The notes under the pieces: generated by a model
What the model was told of the DNA's origin: nothing
The model's database searches: none
What the model saw: the letters and a program-made list of their open reading frames with translations, nothing else
Source: an uncultured Nocardioides sp.
GTDB lineage: Bacteria; Actinomycetota; Actinomycetes; Propionibacteriales; Nocardioidaceae
Length of the DNA stretch: 45,486 bases
Reading direction: 5' to 3'
Assembly: GCF_902805925.1 (NCBI RefSeq)
Contig: NZ_CADCUP010000070.1
Location: 1-45,486, forward strand
Translations under genes and position numbers: made by a program
Shown here: piece after piece, positions 13,374-22,215 of the stretch
Layout of the letters: every line of letters begins with the position of its first letter
Numbering within the stretch: position 1 is the stretch's first letter

Positions 13374-14642
13374 TTGAGCACGAGCCCCGAGCCTGGCTCC
13401 GACCACGAGGCCGCGTCCCGTCCCGGGACGCGGCCACGTGTCGTCCTGGGGGTCTCCGGCGGCATCGCCGCCTACAAGGCCTGCGAGGTCCTGCGCCGGT
13501 TCACCGAGTCCGGGCACGACGTGACCGTGGTCCCGACCGCCGCCGCCCTCGAGTTCGTGGGGGCGCCCACCTGGGCCGCGCTGTCCGGCAAGCCGGTGTC
13601 CCCGGACGTCTGGACCGACGTGCACGTGGTGCCGCACGTGCGGATCGGGCAGGGCGCCGACCTCGTCGTGGTGGTGCCGGCCACCGCCGACATCATGGCG
13701 AAGGCGGCTCACGGGCTGGCCGACGACCTGCTGACCAACACCCTGCTCACCGCCCGGTGCCCGGTGGTGTTCGCACCCGCCATGCACACCGAGATGTGGG
13801 AGCACCCCGCGACCGCCGCCAACGTCGCGACGCTGCGCGCCCGGGGCTCGGTGGTGATCGAGCCCGCCGAGGGCCGCCTCACCGGCAAGGACACCGGCAA
13901 GGGCCGGCTCCCCGACCCCGACGAGATCTTCGAGCTCGCCAGCCAGGTGCTGGTCCGTGGCGCCGTGGCGCCCGACCTCGCCGGCCGCCACGTCGTCGTC
14001 TCCGCCGGCGGCACGCGCGAGCACCTCGATCCCGTGCGCTTCCTCGGCAACCGCTCCTCGGGCCTGCAGGGCTACGCCCTCGCGCGCGCCGCGGCCGCCC
14101 GTGGCGCGTCGGTGACGCTGGTCAGCGCCAACGTCTCGCTGCCGGACCCCGCCGGCGTGAAGGTCACGCACGTCGGCACGACCGCGGAGCTCCACGACGC
14201 CGTGGTCGAGGCCGCGGCCGCCGCCGACGCGGTCGTGATGGCCGCCGCGCCCGCCGACTTCCGTCCCGTCGCGGCGAGGAAGCACAAGATCAAGAAGACG
14301 GCCGACGGCTCGGCGCCCACCTTGGAGCTGGTGCAGAACCCCGACATCCTGGCGACGATCTCCCACGACCGCGCCCGCCCCGGGCAGGTGGTCGTGGGCT
14401 TCGCTGCGGAGACCGGTGACGAGAGCGGCACCGTCCTGGACCTGGCCGCCGCCAAGCTGGCCCGCAAGGGGTGCGACCTGATGGTCGTCAACGACGTGAG
14501 CGGCGGGGCCGTCTTCGGCAGCCCCGACAACGAGGCGGTCGTCCTGGGCGCCGACGGCGGGCGCCGCGCCGTGCCCCGCGGGTCGAAGTCCGCGCTGGCC
14601 CACGTCGTCTGGGACGAGGTCCTGGCGCGCTTCGGCTCCTGA
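13374..14642 (+). CDS. coaBC: CoaBC: phosphopantothenoylcysteine decarboxylase / phosphopantothenate-cysteine ligase
   Basis: 422 residues from a TTG start. It carries out two steps of coenzyme A synthesis. The N-terminal CoaC flavoprotein domain shows GVSGGIAAYKACEVLRR, the active-site His in VPHVRIG, PATADIMAKAAHGLADDLL and the substrate-clamp PAMHTEMW. The C-terminal CoaB ligase domain starts near VVSAGGTREHLDPVRF and includes FAAETGDE and a lysine-rich loop (RKHKIKKT). No ATG or GTG lies in frame between the rpoZ stop and the GVSGG motif. TTG at 13374, 13 nt past the rpoZ stop, is therefore the likely start, giving about 24 non-conserved residues first. Confidence 0.94.
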   Translation: MSTSPEPGSDHEAASRPGTRPRVVLGVSGGIAAYKACEVLRRFTESGHDVTVVPTAAALEFVGAPTWAALSGKPVSPDVWTDVHVVPHVRIGQGADLVVVVPATADIMAKAAHGLADDLLTNTLLTARCPVVFAPAMHTEMWEHPATAANVATLRARGSVVIEPAEGRLTGKDTGKGRLPDPDEIFELASQVLVRGAVAPDLAGRHVVVSAGGTREHLDPVRFLGNRSSGLQGYALARAAAARGASVTLVSANVSLPDPAGVKVTHVGTTAELHDAVVEAAAAADAVVMAAAPADFRPVAARKHKIKKTADGSAPTLELVQNPDILATISHDRARPGQVVVGFAAETGDESGTVLDLAAAKLARKGCDLMVVNDVSGGAVFGSPDNEAVVLGADGGRRAVPRGSKSALAHVVWDEVLARFGS

Positions 14643-14681
14643 GACGCCGTCTTGGATGCTGGTCGAGCCCGGCCTTCTACA

Positions 14682-14687
14682 TAGACT
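14682..14687 (+). promoter_or_regulatory. -10 box of the metK promoter
   Basis: TAGACT, 36 nt before the metK start, in the only AT-richer patch of the 81-bp gap after coaBC. A TTGGAT at 14652 is too far (24-nt spacer) to be a sure -35. The implied leader is about 30 nt and contains GGGAGCA as ribosome site; there is no room for a SAM riboswitch. Confidence 0.45.
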
Positions 14688-14723
14688 GACATCCCCCACT
14701 CAACCGATCGGGAGCAGTGCACC

Positions 14724-15914
14724 GTGCAAGGACGTCTTTTCACCTCTGAGTCGGTGACCGAGGGTCACCCCGACAAGATCGCTGACCAGATCAGCGACTC
14801 CGTCCTCGACGCGATGCTGGAGCAGGACCCCCACAGCCGCGTCGCGGTCGAGACCCTGCTCACCACCGGTCTGGTGGTGGTGGCCGGCGAGGTGACCACG
14901 AGCGGGTACGTCGACATCAAGCAGAAGGTGCGCGAGCGCATCCTGGACATCGGCTACGACTCCTCCCTCAAGGGCTTCGACGGCCACTCGTGCGGCGTCA
15001 TGGTCGCCATCGGCGGCCAGTCCGGCGACATCGCGCAGGGCGTCGACACCGGCCAGGAGAGCCGCACCGGCTCGGTGGACGCGATGGACAAGCAGGGCGC
15101 CGGCGACCAGGGCCTGATGTTCGGCTACGCCTGCGACGACACCGACGTGCTGATGCCGCTGCCCATCGTCGTCGCCCAGCGCCTCGCCGAGCAGCTCAGC
15201 GCGGTGCGCAAGGACGGCACGCTCGACTACCTGCGTCCCGACGGCAAGACCCAGGTCACCATCGAGTACGACGCGGAGAACCGGCCGGTGCGCATCGACA
15301 CCGTCGTGCTGTCCACCCAGCACACCGAGGACACCGAGCTCGACGGCCTCGAGGCCGACATCAAGAAGCACGTCATCGACCCGGTGCTCGACACCTTCTC
15401 GCTGCCCTCCGAGGGCTACCGGCTGCTCGTGAACCCCACCGGCCGCTTCGTCGTCGGCGGCCCGATGGGCGACGCCGGCCTGACCGGGCGCAAGATCATC
15501 GTCGACACCTACGGCGGCATGGCGCGCCATGGCGGCGGCGCCTTCTCCGGCAAGGACCCCTCGAAGGTCGACCGCTCCGCGGCGTACGCCATGCGCTGGG
15601 TGGCCAAGAACGTCGTGGCCGCGGGGCTGGCGCGTCGCTGCGAGGCGCAGGTCGCCTACGCCATCGGCAAGGCGCACCCCGTCGGCGTGTTCATCGAGAC
15701 CTTCGGCACCGGCACCGTCTCCGACGCCAGGATCCAGGAGGCCGTGCTCGAGGTCTTCGACCTCCGGCCCGCCGCGATCATCCGCGACCTCGACCTGCTG
15801 CGCCCGATCTACGCCAAGACCGCGGCGTACGGCCACTTCGGCCGCGAGCTGCCGGAGTTCACCTGGGAGCGCACCGACCGCGTCGAGGCGCTCAAGGCGG
15901 CCGTCGGCGCCTGA
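14724..15914 (+). CDS. metK: S-adenosylmethionine synthetase
   Basis: 396 residues, full length. It makes SAM from methionine and ATP. Signature motifs are present: [19 protein letters not shown] at the N terminus, [12 protein letters not shown] for ATP binding, and [20 protein letters not shown] for the catalytic loop. The GTG start at 14724 follows GGGAGCAGTGCACC. It forms part of the conserved actinobacterial run coaBC-metK-priA, but has its own -10 box. Confidence 0.97.
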   Translation: MQGRLFTSESVTEGHPDKIADQISDSVLDAMLEQDPHSRVAVETLLTTGLVVVAGEVTTSGYVDIKQKVRERILDIGYDSSLKGFDGHSCGVMVAIGGQSGDIAQGVDTGQESRTGSVDAMDKQGAGDQGLMFGYACDDTDVLMPLPIVVAQRLAEQLSAVRKDGTLDYLRPDGKTQVTIEYDAENRPVRIDTVVLSTQHTEDTELDGLEADIKKHVIDPVLDTFSLPSEGYRLLVNPTGRFVVGGPMGDAGLTGRKIIVDTYGGMARHGGGAFSGKDPSKVDRSAAYAMRWVAKNVVAAGLARRCEAQVAYAIGKAHPVGVFIETFGTGTVSDARIQEAVLEVFDLRPAAIIRDLDLLRPIYAKTAAYGHFGRELPEFTWERTDRVEALKAAVGA

Positions 15915-15915
15915 T

Positions 15916-15956
15916 CCGCCCGGCCCCGCGGCGCTCGGGACCGGTGCCCCGGGCGG
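15916..15956 (+). terminator. Possible hairpin terminator after metK
   Basis: The 8-bp inverted repeat CCGCCCGG (15916-15923) and CCGGGCGG (15949-15956) encloses a GC-rich 25-nt loop, directly after the metK stop. There is no T tract. It precedes the leaderless priA promoter, so it could separate the two units. Confidence 0.35.
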
Positions 15957-15972
15957 TGTCAGCGGCCGCTGG

Positions 15973-15978
15973 TAGACA
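15973..15978 (+). promoter_or_regulatory. Leaderless promoter -10 of priA
   Basis: TAGACA with 7 nt to the ATG at 15986, so the transcript should begin at or next to the start codon. No Shine-Dalgarno sequence precedes this ATG, which supports a leaderless mRNA and fixes the start. Confidence 0.6.
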
Positions 15979-15985
15979 TCAGCCC

Positions 15986-18022
15986 ATGACGGCGACCGAG
16001 GACCACGCGGGCGGGCCGGGCGACATGCTGCCCGGCCTGCGCGCCGTCGTCGACGACTCCCGCGCCAAGGCGGCGGCCACCCGCACCCGCCGGGCCGCCG
16101 AGGCCCAGCCGGCGGCGGTCGACCCGGTCGCCCGAGTGCTCGTCGACGTGCAGCTCGCCCACCTCGACCGACCCTTCGACTACACCGTGCCGGCCTCGAT
16201 GGCGGAGTCGGCCGTGCCGGGTGCCCGGGTGAAGGTGCGCTTCGCCGGCCAGGACGTCGACGGCTTCGTCGTGGCGCGCGCGGCCGCGAGCGAGCACCCG
16301 GGACGGCTCGCGCCGCTGCGCCGCGTGGTGAGCGCCGAGCCGGTGCTGACCCCGGAGGTCGCCGCCCTGGTCGCGGCGGTGGCGGAGCGCTACGCGGGGT
16401 CGCGCTCGGACGTGCTGCGGCTGGCGGTGCCGCCCCGGCACGCCACCACCGAGAGGCAGCCGTCGCCACCTGCACCCCAGCTGGCGGCCGACCCGCCGGC
16501 GGCAGGCGAGGCGTGGTCGGCGCACGAGCACGCCGCCACGTTCCTCACCCACCTCGCCTCCGGCGGCGCGCCGCGCGCGGTGTGGAACCCGCCCCCGGGC
16601 GCCGACTGGCCGCTGCTGGTGGCCCATGCGGCGGCGCTGACGGTGGCGGGTGGCCGCGGCGTGCTGGTGTGCGTGCCCGACGGGCGCGACGTCGAGCGCG
16701 TCTCGGCCGCCCTCGACTCCGTGCTCGGCCCCGACCACCACGTCGCACTCACCGCCGACAGCGGTCCCGCCCAGCGATACCGGCAGTTCCTGCGGGTCTC
16801 CCGCGGTGCCGCGAGGGTGGTGGTGGGCACCCGGTCGGCGGCCTTCGCCCCTGTGCGCGACCTCGGCCTCGTGGTGATCTGGGACGACGGCGACGACCTG
16901 CACGCCGAGCCACGGGCGCCCTACCCCCACTCCCGCGAGGTGCTGCTGCTGAGGGCCGAGCAGCAGGGCACCGCCGCCCTGGTCGGCGGCTTCGCCCGCT
17001 CCTGCGAGGCCGACTACCTCCTGCGCACGGGGTGGGCGCGGCCGCTCGTCGCCTCCCGCGACCACGTGCGCGCGTCGGTGTCGGTCGCGGTCGTGCCCGG
17101 CGAGGACCGCGCGATCGCGACCCGCGTCCCCAGCGCGGTCCGCGACCTGGTCCGGTCCGCCCTCGAGCAGGGGCCCGTGCTGGTGCAGACGCCTCGCCAC
17201 GGCTACGTCGCCTCGCTGGCGTGCGAGCGGTGCCGCACCCCCGCCCGCTGCCGCGTGTGCGCCGGACCGCTCCTGCTCGCCGGTCCTGCGTCGCCCCCGC
17301 ACTGCCGCTGGTGCGGCCACCAGGAGCTCGGCTGGGCCTGCTCCGAGTGCGGCCACCGCGGGCTGCGCGCGCCGGTGCTGGGGGACGCACGCACCGCCGA
17401 GGAGCTCGGCCGGATGTTCCCGAGCACGACGCTCCGGACCTCGAGCGGCGACCACGTGCGCTCGAGCGTCGCCGACCGTCCCGAGATCGTGGTGGCGACG
17501 CCCGGTGCCGAGCCGGTGGCCGAGGGCGGCTACGCCGGCGTCGTGCTGCTCGACACCTGGCTGACGCTGGCCCGTGCCGACCTGCGCACCGACGAGGAGG
17601 CGCTGCGCCGGTGGCTGGGTGCCGCCGGGCTCGTGCGCCCGGGCGGCCGGGTCATCGCCGTGGGCGACCCCGCGCACCCGGCTCTCCAGGCGCTGGTGCG
17701 GTGGGACCCCGCCGGCTTCGCCGACCGGGAGAACGACCAGCGGCTCGCCACCCACCTGCCGCCCGCCGTCCGCCTGGCCACCGTCACCGGCGAGCCGGGC
17801 GCGGTCGACGACGCGCTGACGCTGCTCGCGCCCCCCGACGCGGCCGAGGTCCTGGGCCCGGTCCCCGTCGAGGGGGCGGGCTCCGGCGAGGTCCGGCTGG
17901 TGGTGCGGGTGCCCCGGGCCCTCGGTGCGTCCCTGTCGCACGCGCTGGGCGAGCTGCAGCGGGTCCGGTCGGCGCGCAAGCTCGACGCCGTCCGGGTGCA
18001 GGTCGACCCACCGACGTTGTGA
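15986..18022 (+). CDS. priA: PriA-like primosomal protein N' without helicase motifs
   Basis: 678 residues. PriA restarts replication at collapsed forks. The N-terminal DNA-binding domain is present (VLVDVQLAHLDRPFDYTVP). The zinc-binding cysteine region is kept, starting at Cys413, with CxxC pairs through CRWCGH and CSECGH. The helicase motor is not intact: where the Walker A motif should be, residues 202-208 read PPPGADW, and the DEAH box position reads WDDGDD. Loss of helicase motifs is a known trait of actinobacterial PriA, so a structural or loading role is likely. The start is fixed by the leaderless -10 box. The gene converges on the ABC permease gene 12 bp away. Confidence 0.92.
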   Translation: MTATEDHAGGPGDMLPGLRAVVDDSRAKAAATRTRRAAEAQPAAVDPVARVLVDVQLAHLDRPFDYTVPASMAESAVPGARVKVRFAGQDVDGFVVARAAASEHPGRLAPLRRVVSAEPVLTPEVAALVAAVAERYAGSRSDVLRLAVPPRHATTERQPSPPAPQLAADPPAAGEAWSAHEHAATFLTHLASGGAPRAVWNPPPGADWPLLVAHAAALTVAGGRGVLVCVPDGRDVERVSAALDSVLGPDHHVALTADSGPAQRYRQFLRVSRGAARVVVGTRSAAFAPVRDLGLVVIWDDGDDLHAEPRAPYPHSREVLLLRAEQQGTAALVGGFARSCEADYLLRTGWARPLVASRDHVRASVSVAVVPGEDRAIATRVPSAVRDLVRSALEQGPVLVQTPRHGYVASLACERCRTPARCRVCAGPLLLAGPASPPHCRWCGHQELGWACSECGHRGLRAPVLGDARTAEELGRMFPSTTLRTSSGDHVRSSVADRPEIVVATPGAEPVAEGGYAGVVLLDTWLTLARADLRTDEEALRRWLGAAGLVRPGGRVIAVGDPAHPALQALVRWDPAGFADRENDQRLATHLPPAVRLATVTGEPGAVDDALTLLAPPDAAEVLGPVPVEGAGSGEVRLVVRVPRALGASLSHALGELQRVRSARKLDAVRVQVDPPTL

Positions 18023-18034
18023 GCCGCGCCGCCC

Positions 18035-18886
18035 TCAGCGCACCCACTGCAGCGAGGCGTCGCGGGCGGCCTCGACCTGCGACCCGGTCGAGCGCCGGGC
18101 CATCCGTCGCAGCACCAGCGGCGTGACCAGGGCCCCGACCACCGCCCACAGGCCGAGCACCCCGACGGTCTCCAGGGTGCGCCAGCTCTCACCCACCTCC
18201 AGCAGCCGGGCGTCGTCGGGCAGGAAGGCGGAGCGCATGCCGAGGGCGATCCAGTACATCGGGAAGCACTGCGCCAGCACCTCGACCCACCCCCACAGCT
18301 GCTGCACCGGCTGGAATATCCCCGAGATGCCCATCAGCCCCATCACCGGCAGCAGCCCCCAGGTGCCGACCTTCTGCGTGCTGGGCACCAGTGCGCCGAT
18401 GACCATGCCGATCGGCATCGTCGCGAGCATGCCGAGCGCCAGGACCCACCCGAGCGTGAGCCACCCGGCCGGCTCGGCCATCAGGCCGTCGAAGAGCAGG
18501 AAGCCGGGCACCAGGATGACCAGCAGCTGCGGCAGCAGGCCGAGCGACTGGAAGAGCAGCTGCCCGGTGACGTAGCCGCGCAGCCCGTACGGGACCGCCC
18601 GGTGGCGCAGGAGGGTGCCGTCCTCCTTCTCCATCGCCAGCGTGTACGCCGGCCCCAGGACGACGCCGAACGCGATCAGGGCACCCAGGAGGCCGGGCAG
18701 GGTCACCGTCGGCAGCAGCAGGTCGGTGCCCTCGACGGGGGTGTCGCGCCGCAGGTACAGGTAGCCGAGCACGAGGCTGCCGGTGAAGAGGAAGTAGCCC
18801 TGGTCCTGGGTGCTGCGCAGGCTCTGGACGAACTCGGTCCAGCCCCGGCGCAGCCCCATCCGGACGGCGTGCGTCGTCGGGCTCAC
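18035..18886 (-). CDS. ABC-2 type exporter permease
   Basis: 283 residues. An inner-membrane permease of the ABC-2 class with about six hydrophobic segments: YFLFTGSLVLGYLYL, LLGALIAFGVVLGPAY, LLPQLLVILVPGFLLF, WLTLGWVLALGMLATMPIGMV, LLPVMGLMGISGIF and TVGVLGLWAVVGALVTPLVL. EKEDGTLLRHRAVPYG between segments 2 and 3 is the typical cytoplasmic loop that contacts the ATPase. The GTG start overlaps the stop of the ATPase gene (GTGA), so both are made together. Export of a drug or lipid is likely from the TetR neighbour, but the substrate cannot be told. Confidence 0.9.
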   Translation of the reverse strand: MSPTTHAVRMGLRRGWTEFVQSLRSTQDQGYFLFTGSLVLGYLYLRRDTPVEGTDLLLPTVTLPGLLGALIAFGVVLGPAYTLAMEKEDGTLLRHRAVPYGLRGYVTGQLLFQSLGLLPQLLVILVPGFLLFDGLMAEPAGWLTLGWVLALGMLATMPIGMVIGALVPSTQKVGTWGLLPVMGLMGISGIFQPVQQLWGWVEVLAQCFPMYWIALGMRSAFLPDDARLLEVGESWRTLETVGVLGLWAVVGALVTPLVLRRMARRSTGSQVEAARDASLQWVR

Positions 18887-19800
18887 CGGGCCACCTCCGT
18901 GAAGAGCCGGGCGGCCGCGTCGCCCTGCCCCTCCTCGTGCCGCCGCACGAGCGAGAGGTAGGCGTCCTCGAGGCTGGCCCGGTGGACCTCGAGGTCGGTG
19001 ACGGCGTCTCCGTGCTCGGCCAGCAGCAGCCGCACGAACGCCGTGCCGTCGACCACCGAGGACGCGTGCCGCTCGCCGCCGAGGCGCCACCTCACCTGTG
19101 CCTCGCCCTCCACGCGCGCGGCCAGGCCGTCGACCGTGTCGTCGGCGACGATGCGCCCGCCGGCGAGCACCACCACCCGGTCGGCGAGCTTCTCCGCCTC
19201 GTCGAGGTCGTGGGTCGTGAGCAGGATCGTCGTGCCCTCGGCGGCCGAGAGACGGCGCACCAGGTCGTGGAACTCGTGGCGCGCCTGCGGGTCGTAGCCG
19301 GCGGTCGGCTCGTCGAGGAAGAGCAGCTCCGGGCGCCCCACGATGCCGATCGCCACGTCGAGCCGACGCCGCTGCCCGCCGGAGAGCGTCGCCACCTTGC
19401 GGTCCGCCAGGTCGGTGAGGCCGACCGTCTCCAGCAGCAGGTCGACGTCGTGCGGCCGCCGCCGCTCGGGGGTGGACCACGGCTCGAAGTAGCCGCCGAG
19501 GTGGGTCAGCAGCCGGCGCGGCGTCCACCGCGGGTGGTCGCGCCACGACTGCAGGACCACGCCGGTGCGAGCCCGCCAGTCCTCGGTCGCCCGGGCCGGG
19601 TCCTGGCCCAGCACGGTGACCTCGCCCGCCGACCGGGTGCGGAACCCCTCCAGGATCTCGATGGTGGTCGTCTTCCCCGCCCCGTTCGGGCCGAGCAGGC
19701 ACACCACCTCGCCGGCCCGGACGTCGAGGTCGACACCCGTGAGCACGTCGGTCTCGCCGTACCTCATCCGCAGGTCGCGGACCCGCACCACCTCGTCCAT
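18883..19800 (-). CDS. ABC transporter ATP-binding protein
   Basis: 305 residues; drives the permease encoded next to it. The Walker A motif GPNGAGKTTT, signature LSGGQRRRLDVA, Walker B LLFLDEPTAGYDP and switch histidine in LLTTHDLDEAE are all intact. The C-terminal ~70 residues form the extension common in drug and antibiotic exporters of the DrrA/CcmA type. The ATG at 19800 is preceded by GGGAGGA at good distance. The gene is divergent from the TetR gene, with a shared palindrome between them that probably represses both. Confidence 0.94.
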   Translation of the reverse strand: MDEVVRVRDLRMRYGETDVLTGVDLDVRAGEVVCLLGPNGAGKTTTIEILEGFRTRSAGEVTVLGQDPARATEDWRARTGVVLQSWRDHPRWTPRRLLTHLGGYFEPWSTPERRRPHDVDLLLETVGLTDLADRKVATLSGGQRRRLDVAIGIVGRPELLFLDEPTAGYDPQARHEFHDLVRRLSAAEGTTILLTTHDLDEAEKLADRVVVLAGGRIVADDTVDGLAARVEGEAQVRWRLGGERHASSVVDGTAFVRLLLAEHGDAVTDLEVHRASLEDAYLSLVRRHEEGQGDAAARLFTEVAR

Positions 19801-19832
19801 GCGTCCTCCCGCCTCGTCCCGGTCGCGTTCGA

Positions 19833-19866
19833 GTACACTGTACGCCAGCGAGCGTACGCCATACGC
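19833..19866. promoter_or_regulatory. TetR operator and overlapping divergent -10 boxes
   Basis: A perfect 11-bp palindrome GTACACTGTAC (19833-19843) contains TACACT on the plus strand (19834-19839) and TACAGT on the minus strand (19837-19842), suitable -10 boxes for the regulator and the exporter. Next to it lies GCGTA-N5-TACGC (19852-19866). The string GTACGCC occurs at 19840 and again at 19854. A regulator bound here would block both promoters, the usual layout for a TetR-controlled exporter. Confidence 0.6.
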
Positions 19867-19887
19867 AGTTCCCGACGCCAGAGTGAG

Positions 19888-20652
19888 ATGACCGTGATGG
19901 AGCAGGCACACAGTGGCGGCGGGGACATCAACCGCAGCCTCGCCCTCATGTGGGGGCACGACGACCGGTCCGGCACCCCGGGCCCGAAGCCGCGGCTGTC
20001 GCTGCCCGCGATCGTGGCGCAGGCCGTCACGGTCGCCGACGCCGAGGGGCTCGACGCGGTGTCGATGCGGCGCGTGGCCGCGGACCTCGGGGTGGGGACC
20101 ATGTCGCTCTACCGCTACGTGCCGGGCAAGGAGGAGCTGCTCGACCTGATGATCGAGCACGTGAGCGCCGTGCCCGAGGACGCACGCCTCGGCGACGACT
20201 GGCGCACGTCCATGGGGACATTGGGCCGCGCGATGTGGGAGCTCCACACGACGCACCGCTGGCTGCCCCTGGTCGACCAGGCCCGGCCGCTGCTGGGGCC
20301 CAACGGGCTGCGGGGCCTCGAGGTCGCGCTGGCGGGCCTCGTGGGCACCGGGCTGTCGGGCCAGGAGCAGGTGGGCCTCGTGCGGGCCATCGACGCCTTC
20401 GCCCAGAGCGCCGCCCGCACGCACAACAGCGCTGCGACGGCCGAGCAGCTGACCGGCCTGAGCAACGAGGAGTTCTGGAAGGTGCAGGAGCCGGTCTTCA
20501 GTGCGGCCATGCGGTCGGGCGACTTCCCGCACCTGGCGTCGCTGGTGGACGAGTCGTTCGAGATGGAGGGCGAGCAGTTCTTCGAGCTCGGGCTGCGCCT
20601 GCTGCTCGACGGCGCCGGAGTGCTGGTCCGGGGCCGTGGCGGGGCTTCGTAG
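19888..20652 (+). CDS. TetR/AcrR family regulator with C-terminal TetR_C domain
   Basis: 254 residues from ATG 19888; an ATG three codons later is also possible. The N-terminal helix-turn-helix domain spans roughly residues 35-85: LSLPAIVAQAV, then DAVSMRRVAADLGVGTMSLYRYVPGKEELLDLM. A helical ligand-binding domain follows. It is preceded by about 35 less conserved residues (GHDDRSGTPGPKPR), a layout typical of regulators of neighbouring drug exporters. The gene is divergent from the ABC genes and is probably their repressor. Its TAG stop overlaps the -10 box of def. Confidence 0.9.
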   Translation: MTVMEQAHSGGGDINRSLALMWGHDDRSGTPGPKPRLSLPAIVAQAVTVADAEGLDAVSMRRVAADLGVGTMSLYRYVPGKEELLDLMIEHVSAVPEDARLGDDWRTSMGTLGRAMWELHTTHRWLPLVDQARPLLGPNGLRGLEVALAGLVGTGLSGQEQVGLVRAIDAFAQSAARTHNSAATAEQLTGLSNEEFWKVQEPVFSAAMRSGDFPHLASLVDESFEMEGEQFFELGLRLLLDGAGVLVRGRGGAS

Positions 20653-20655
20653 ACT
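20650..20655 (+). promoter_or_regulatory. -10 box of the def promoter
   Basis: TAGACT, overlapping the TAG stop codon of the TetR gene (20650-20652). It would give a leader of about 30 nt with GAGGAG (20673-20678) as ribosome site before the def ATG. Confidence 0.5.
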
Positions 20656-20690
20656 GGCCGCTCCGCCCACCCGAGGAGTTCCGCCGCACC

Positions 20691-21233
20691 ATGGCCGTCC
20701 AACCCATCCGCCTCTTCGGTGACCCCGTCCTGCGCCGGCCGGCGGTCCCCGTCGTCGACTTCGACAAGGAGCTGCGCACGCTGGTCGCCGACCTCACCGA
20801 CACGATGCTCGAGGCGCCCGGCGCCGGGCTGGCCGCGCCGCAGATCGGGGTGGGGCTGCGCGTGTTCACCTGGAACGTGCACGGCGAGGTCGGCCACCTG
20901 GTCAACCCCCGGCTGGAGCTGTCGACCGAGGAGCAGGACGGCGCGGAGGGGTGCCTCTCGCTGCCCGAGCTGACCTACGAGTGCCTGCGTGCGCTGTCGG
21001 TCATCGCCACCGGCTTCGACATGCACGGCGAGCCGGTGCGCATCGAGGGCTCCGACCTGCTGGCGCGGGCCATCCAGCACGAGACCGACCACCTCGACGG
21101 CGTGCTCTTCATCGACCGGCTCGACCCGGCCGCCCGCAAGGCGGCGATGAAGGAGATCCGCGAGTCGGAGTGGTTCGGCCTGCGGCCCACGGTCAGGGTC
21201 AGCCCGCACCCCACCCGGGGGCTGGCCCTGTGA
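20691..21233 (+). CDS. def: Peptide deformylase
   Basis: 180 residues. It removes the formyl group from the first methionine of new proteins. All three motifs are present: [10 protein letters not shown] at 44-53, EGCLS with metal ligand Cys88, and HETDH with His130, Glu131 and His134. It pairs with fmt just downstream, which adds the formyl group to initiator tRNA, a common operon. The C terminus ends in a 12-bp repeat that runs through the stop codon into the gap before fmt. Confidence 0.97.
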   Translation: MAVQPIRLFGDPVLRRPAVPVVDFDKELRTLVADLTDTMLEAPGAGLAAPQIGVGLRVFTWNVHGEVGHLVNPRLELSTEEQDGAEGCLSLPELTYECLRALSVIATGFDMHGEPVRIEGSDLLARAIQHETDHLDGVLFIDRLDPAARKAAMKEIRESEWFGLRPTVRVSPHPTRGLAL

Positions 21234-21261
21234 GTGGTCCTGTGATCGGTCCTGTGATCGG
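21226..21261 (+). repeat. Three 12-bp tandem units across the def stop
   Basis: CCCTGTGAGTGG (21226-21237), then TCCTGTGATCGG twice (21238-21249 and 21250-21261). The first unit contains the def stop codon. The repeat fills nearly the whole gap to fmt, which has no recognisable ribosome site. Confidence 0.8.
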
Positions 21262-21264
21262 CGA

Positions 21265-22215
21265 ATGCCGATGAGGGTCGTCTTCGCCGGCACCCCGGAG
21301 GTCGCCGTACCCGCCCTCGACGCGGTCGCCGCCTCCCGCCACGAGCTCGTCGGCGTCGTGACGCGGCCCGACGCGCCGTCGGGACGCGGCCGCCGGCTGG
21401 TCGTCAGCCCGGTGGCCCGGCGGGCCGAGGAGCTGGGCGTCCCGGTCCTGCGGCCCGCGCACCCGCGCGACCCGGAGTTCCAGGCCCACCTCACCGCCCT
21501 GCGCCCCGACTGCTGCCCGGTGGTGGCCTACGGCGCCCTGCTGCCGCAGAGCGCGCTGGACCTCGCGCCGCACGGCTGGGTCAACCTGCACTTCTCGATC
21601 CTGCCCGCCTGGCGCGGTGCCGCGCCGGTGCAGCACGCGGTGTGGGCCGGTGACGAGATGACCGGCGCCACGACGTTCCGCATCGTCAAGGAGCTCGACG
21701 CCGGGCCGACGTTCGGGGTGATGACCGAGCGCGTCCGGCCGACCGACACCGCGGGCGACCTGCTCGCGCGCCTGGCCGAGGGTGGCGCCGGCCTGCTGGT
21801 CGCCACCCTCGACGGGATCGGGAGCGGCGACCTGGAGGCGCGTGAGCAGCCCTCGGACGGCGTCTCGTTCGCCCCCAAGATCCTGGTCGAGGACGCGGTG
21901 GTCGACTGGACCGGGCCCGCCGTCGGGGTCGACCGCACGGTCCGTGCGTGCACGCCCGCCCCGGGCGCCTGGACCACCCACGCGGGGGAGCGGCTGAAGC
22001 TCGGCCCGGTGACGGTGGTCGCCGACCACGAGCCGCTGCCGCCCGGCGAGGTCGCGGTCACCAAGAGCGCGGTGCACGTCGGCACCGCCACCGACGTGGT
22101 GCGCCTGGGCGAGGTGAAGGCGTTCGGGAAGAGGCAGATGCCCGCCGCCGACTGGGCGCGCGGCGTGCGGCTCGGGTCGGGCACCCGCCTCGGGGACGTC
22201 GAGGGCCGGGCATGA
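21265..22215 (+). CDS. fmt: Methionyl-tRNA formyltransferase
   Basis: 316 residues from ATG 21265; the second ATG at 21271 ([10 protein letters not shown]) is equally likely and matches most family members. It formylates Met-tRNA for initiation. [12 protein letters not shown] starts the formyltransferase fold; [17 protein letters not shown] holds the catalytic loop; DAGPTFG is present; the C-terminal domain begins near residue 205 and binds tRNA. No Shine-Dalgarno is seen because the upstream gap is taken by the 12-bp repeat; translation may depend on def. The stop overlaps the next gene (ATGA). Confidence 0.96.
   Translation: MPMRVVFAGTPEVAVPALDAVAASRHELVGVVTRPDAPSGRGRRLVVSPVARRAEELGVPVLRPAHPRDPEFQAHLTALRPDCCPVVAYGALLPQSALDLAPHGWVNLHFSILPAWRGAAPVQHAVWAGDEMTGATTFRIVKELDAGPTFGVMTERVRPTDTAGDLLARLAEGGAGLLVATLDGIGSGDLEAREQPSDGVSFAPKILVEDAVVDWTGPAVGVDRTVRACTPAPGAWTTHAGERLKLGPVTVVADHEPLPPGEVAVTKSAVHVGTATDVVRLGEVKAFGKRQMPAADWARGVRLGSGTRLGDVEGRA

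Noticed and set aside
14643..14723. SAM riboswitch before metK
   Set aside because: The gap is only 81 bp and contains a -10 box; no SAM-aptamer blocks are present.
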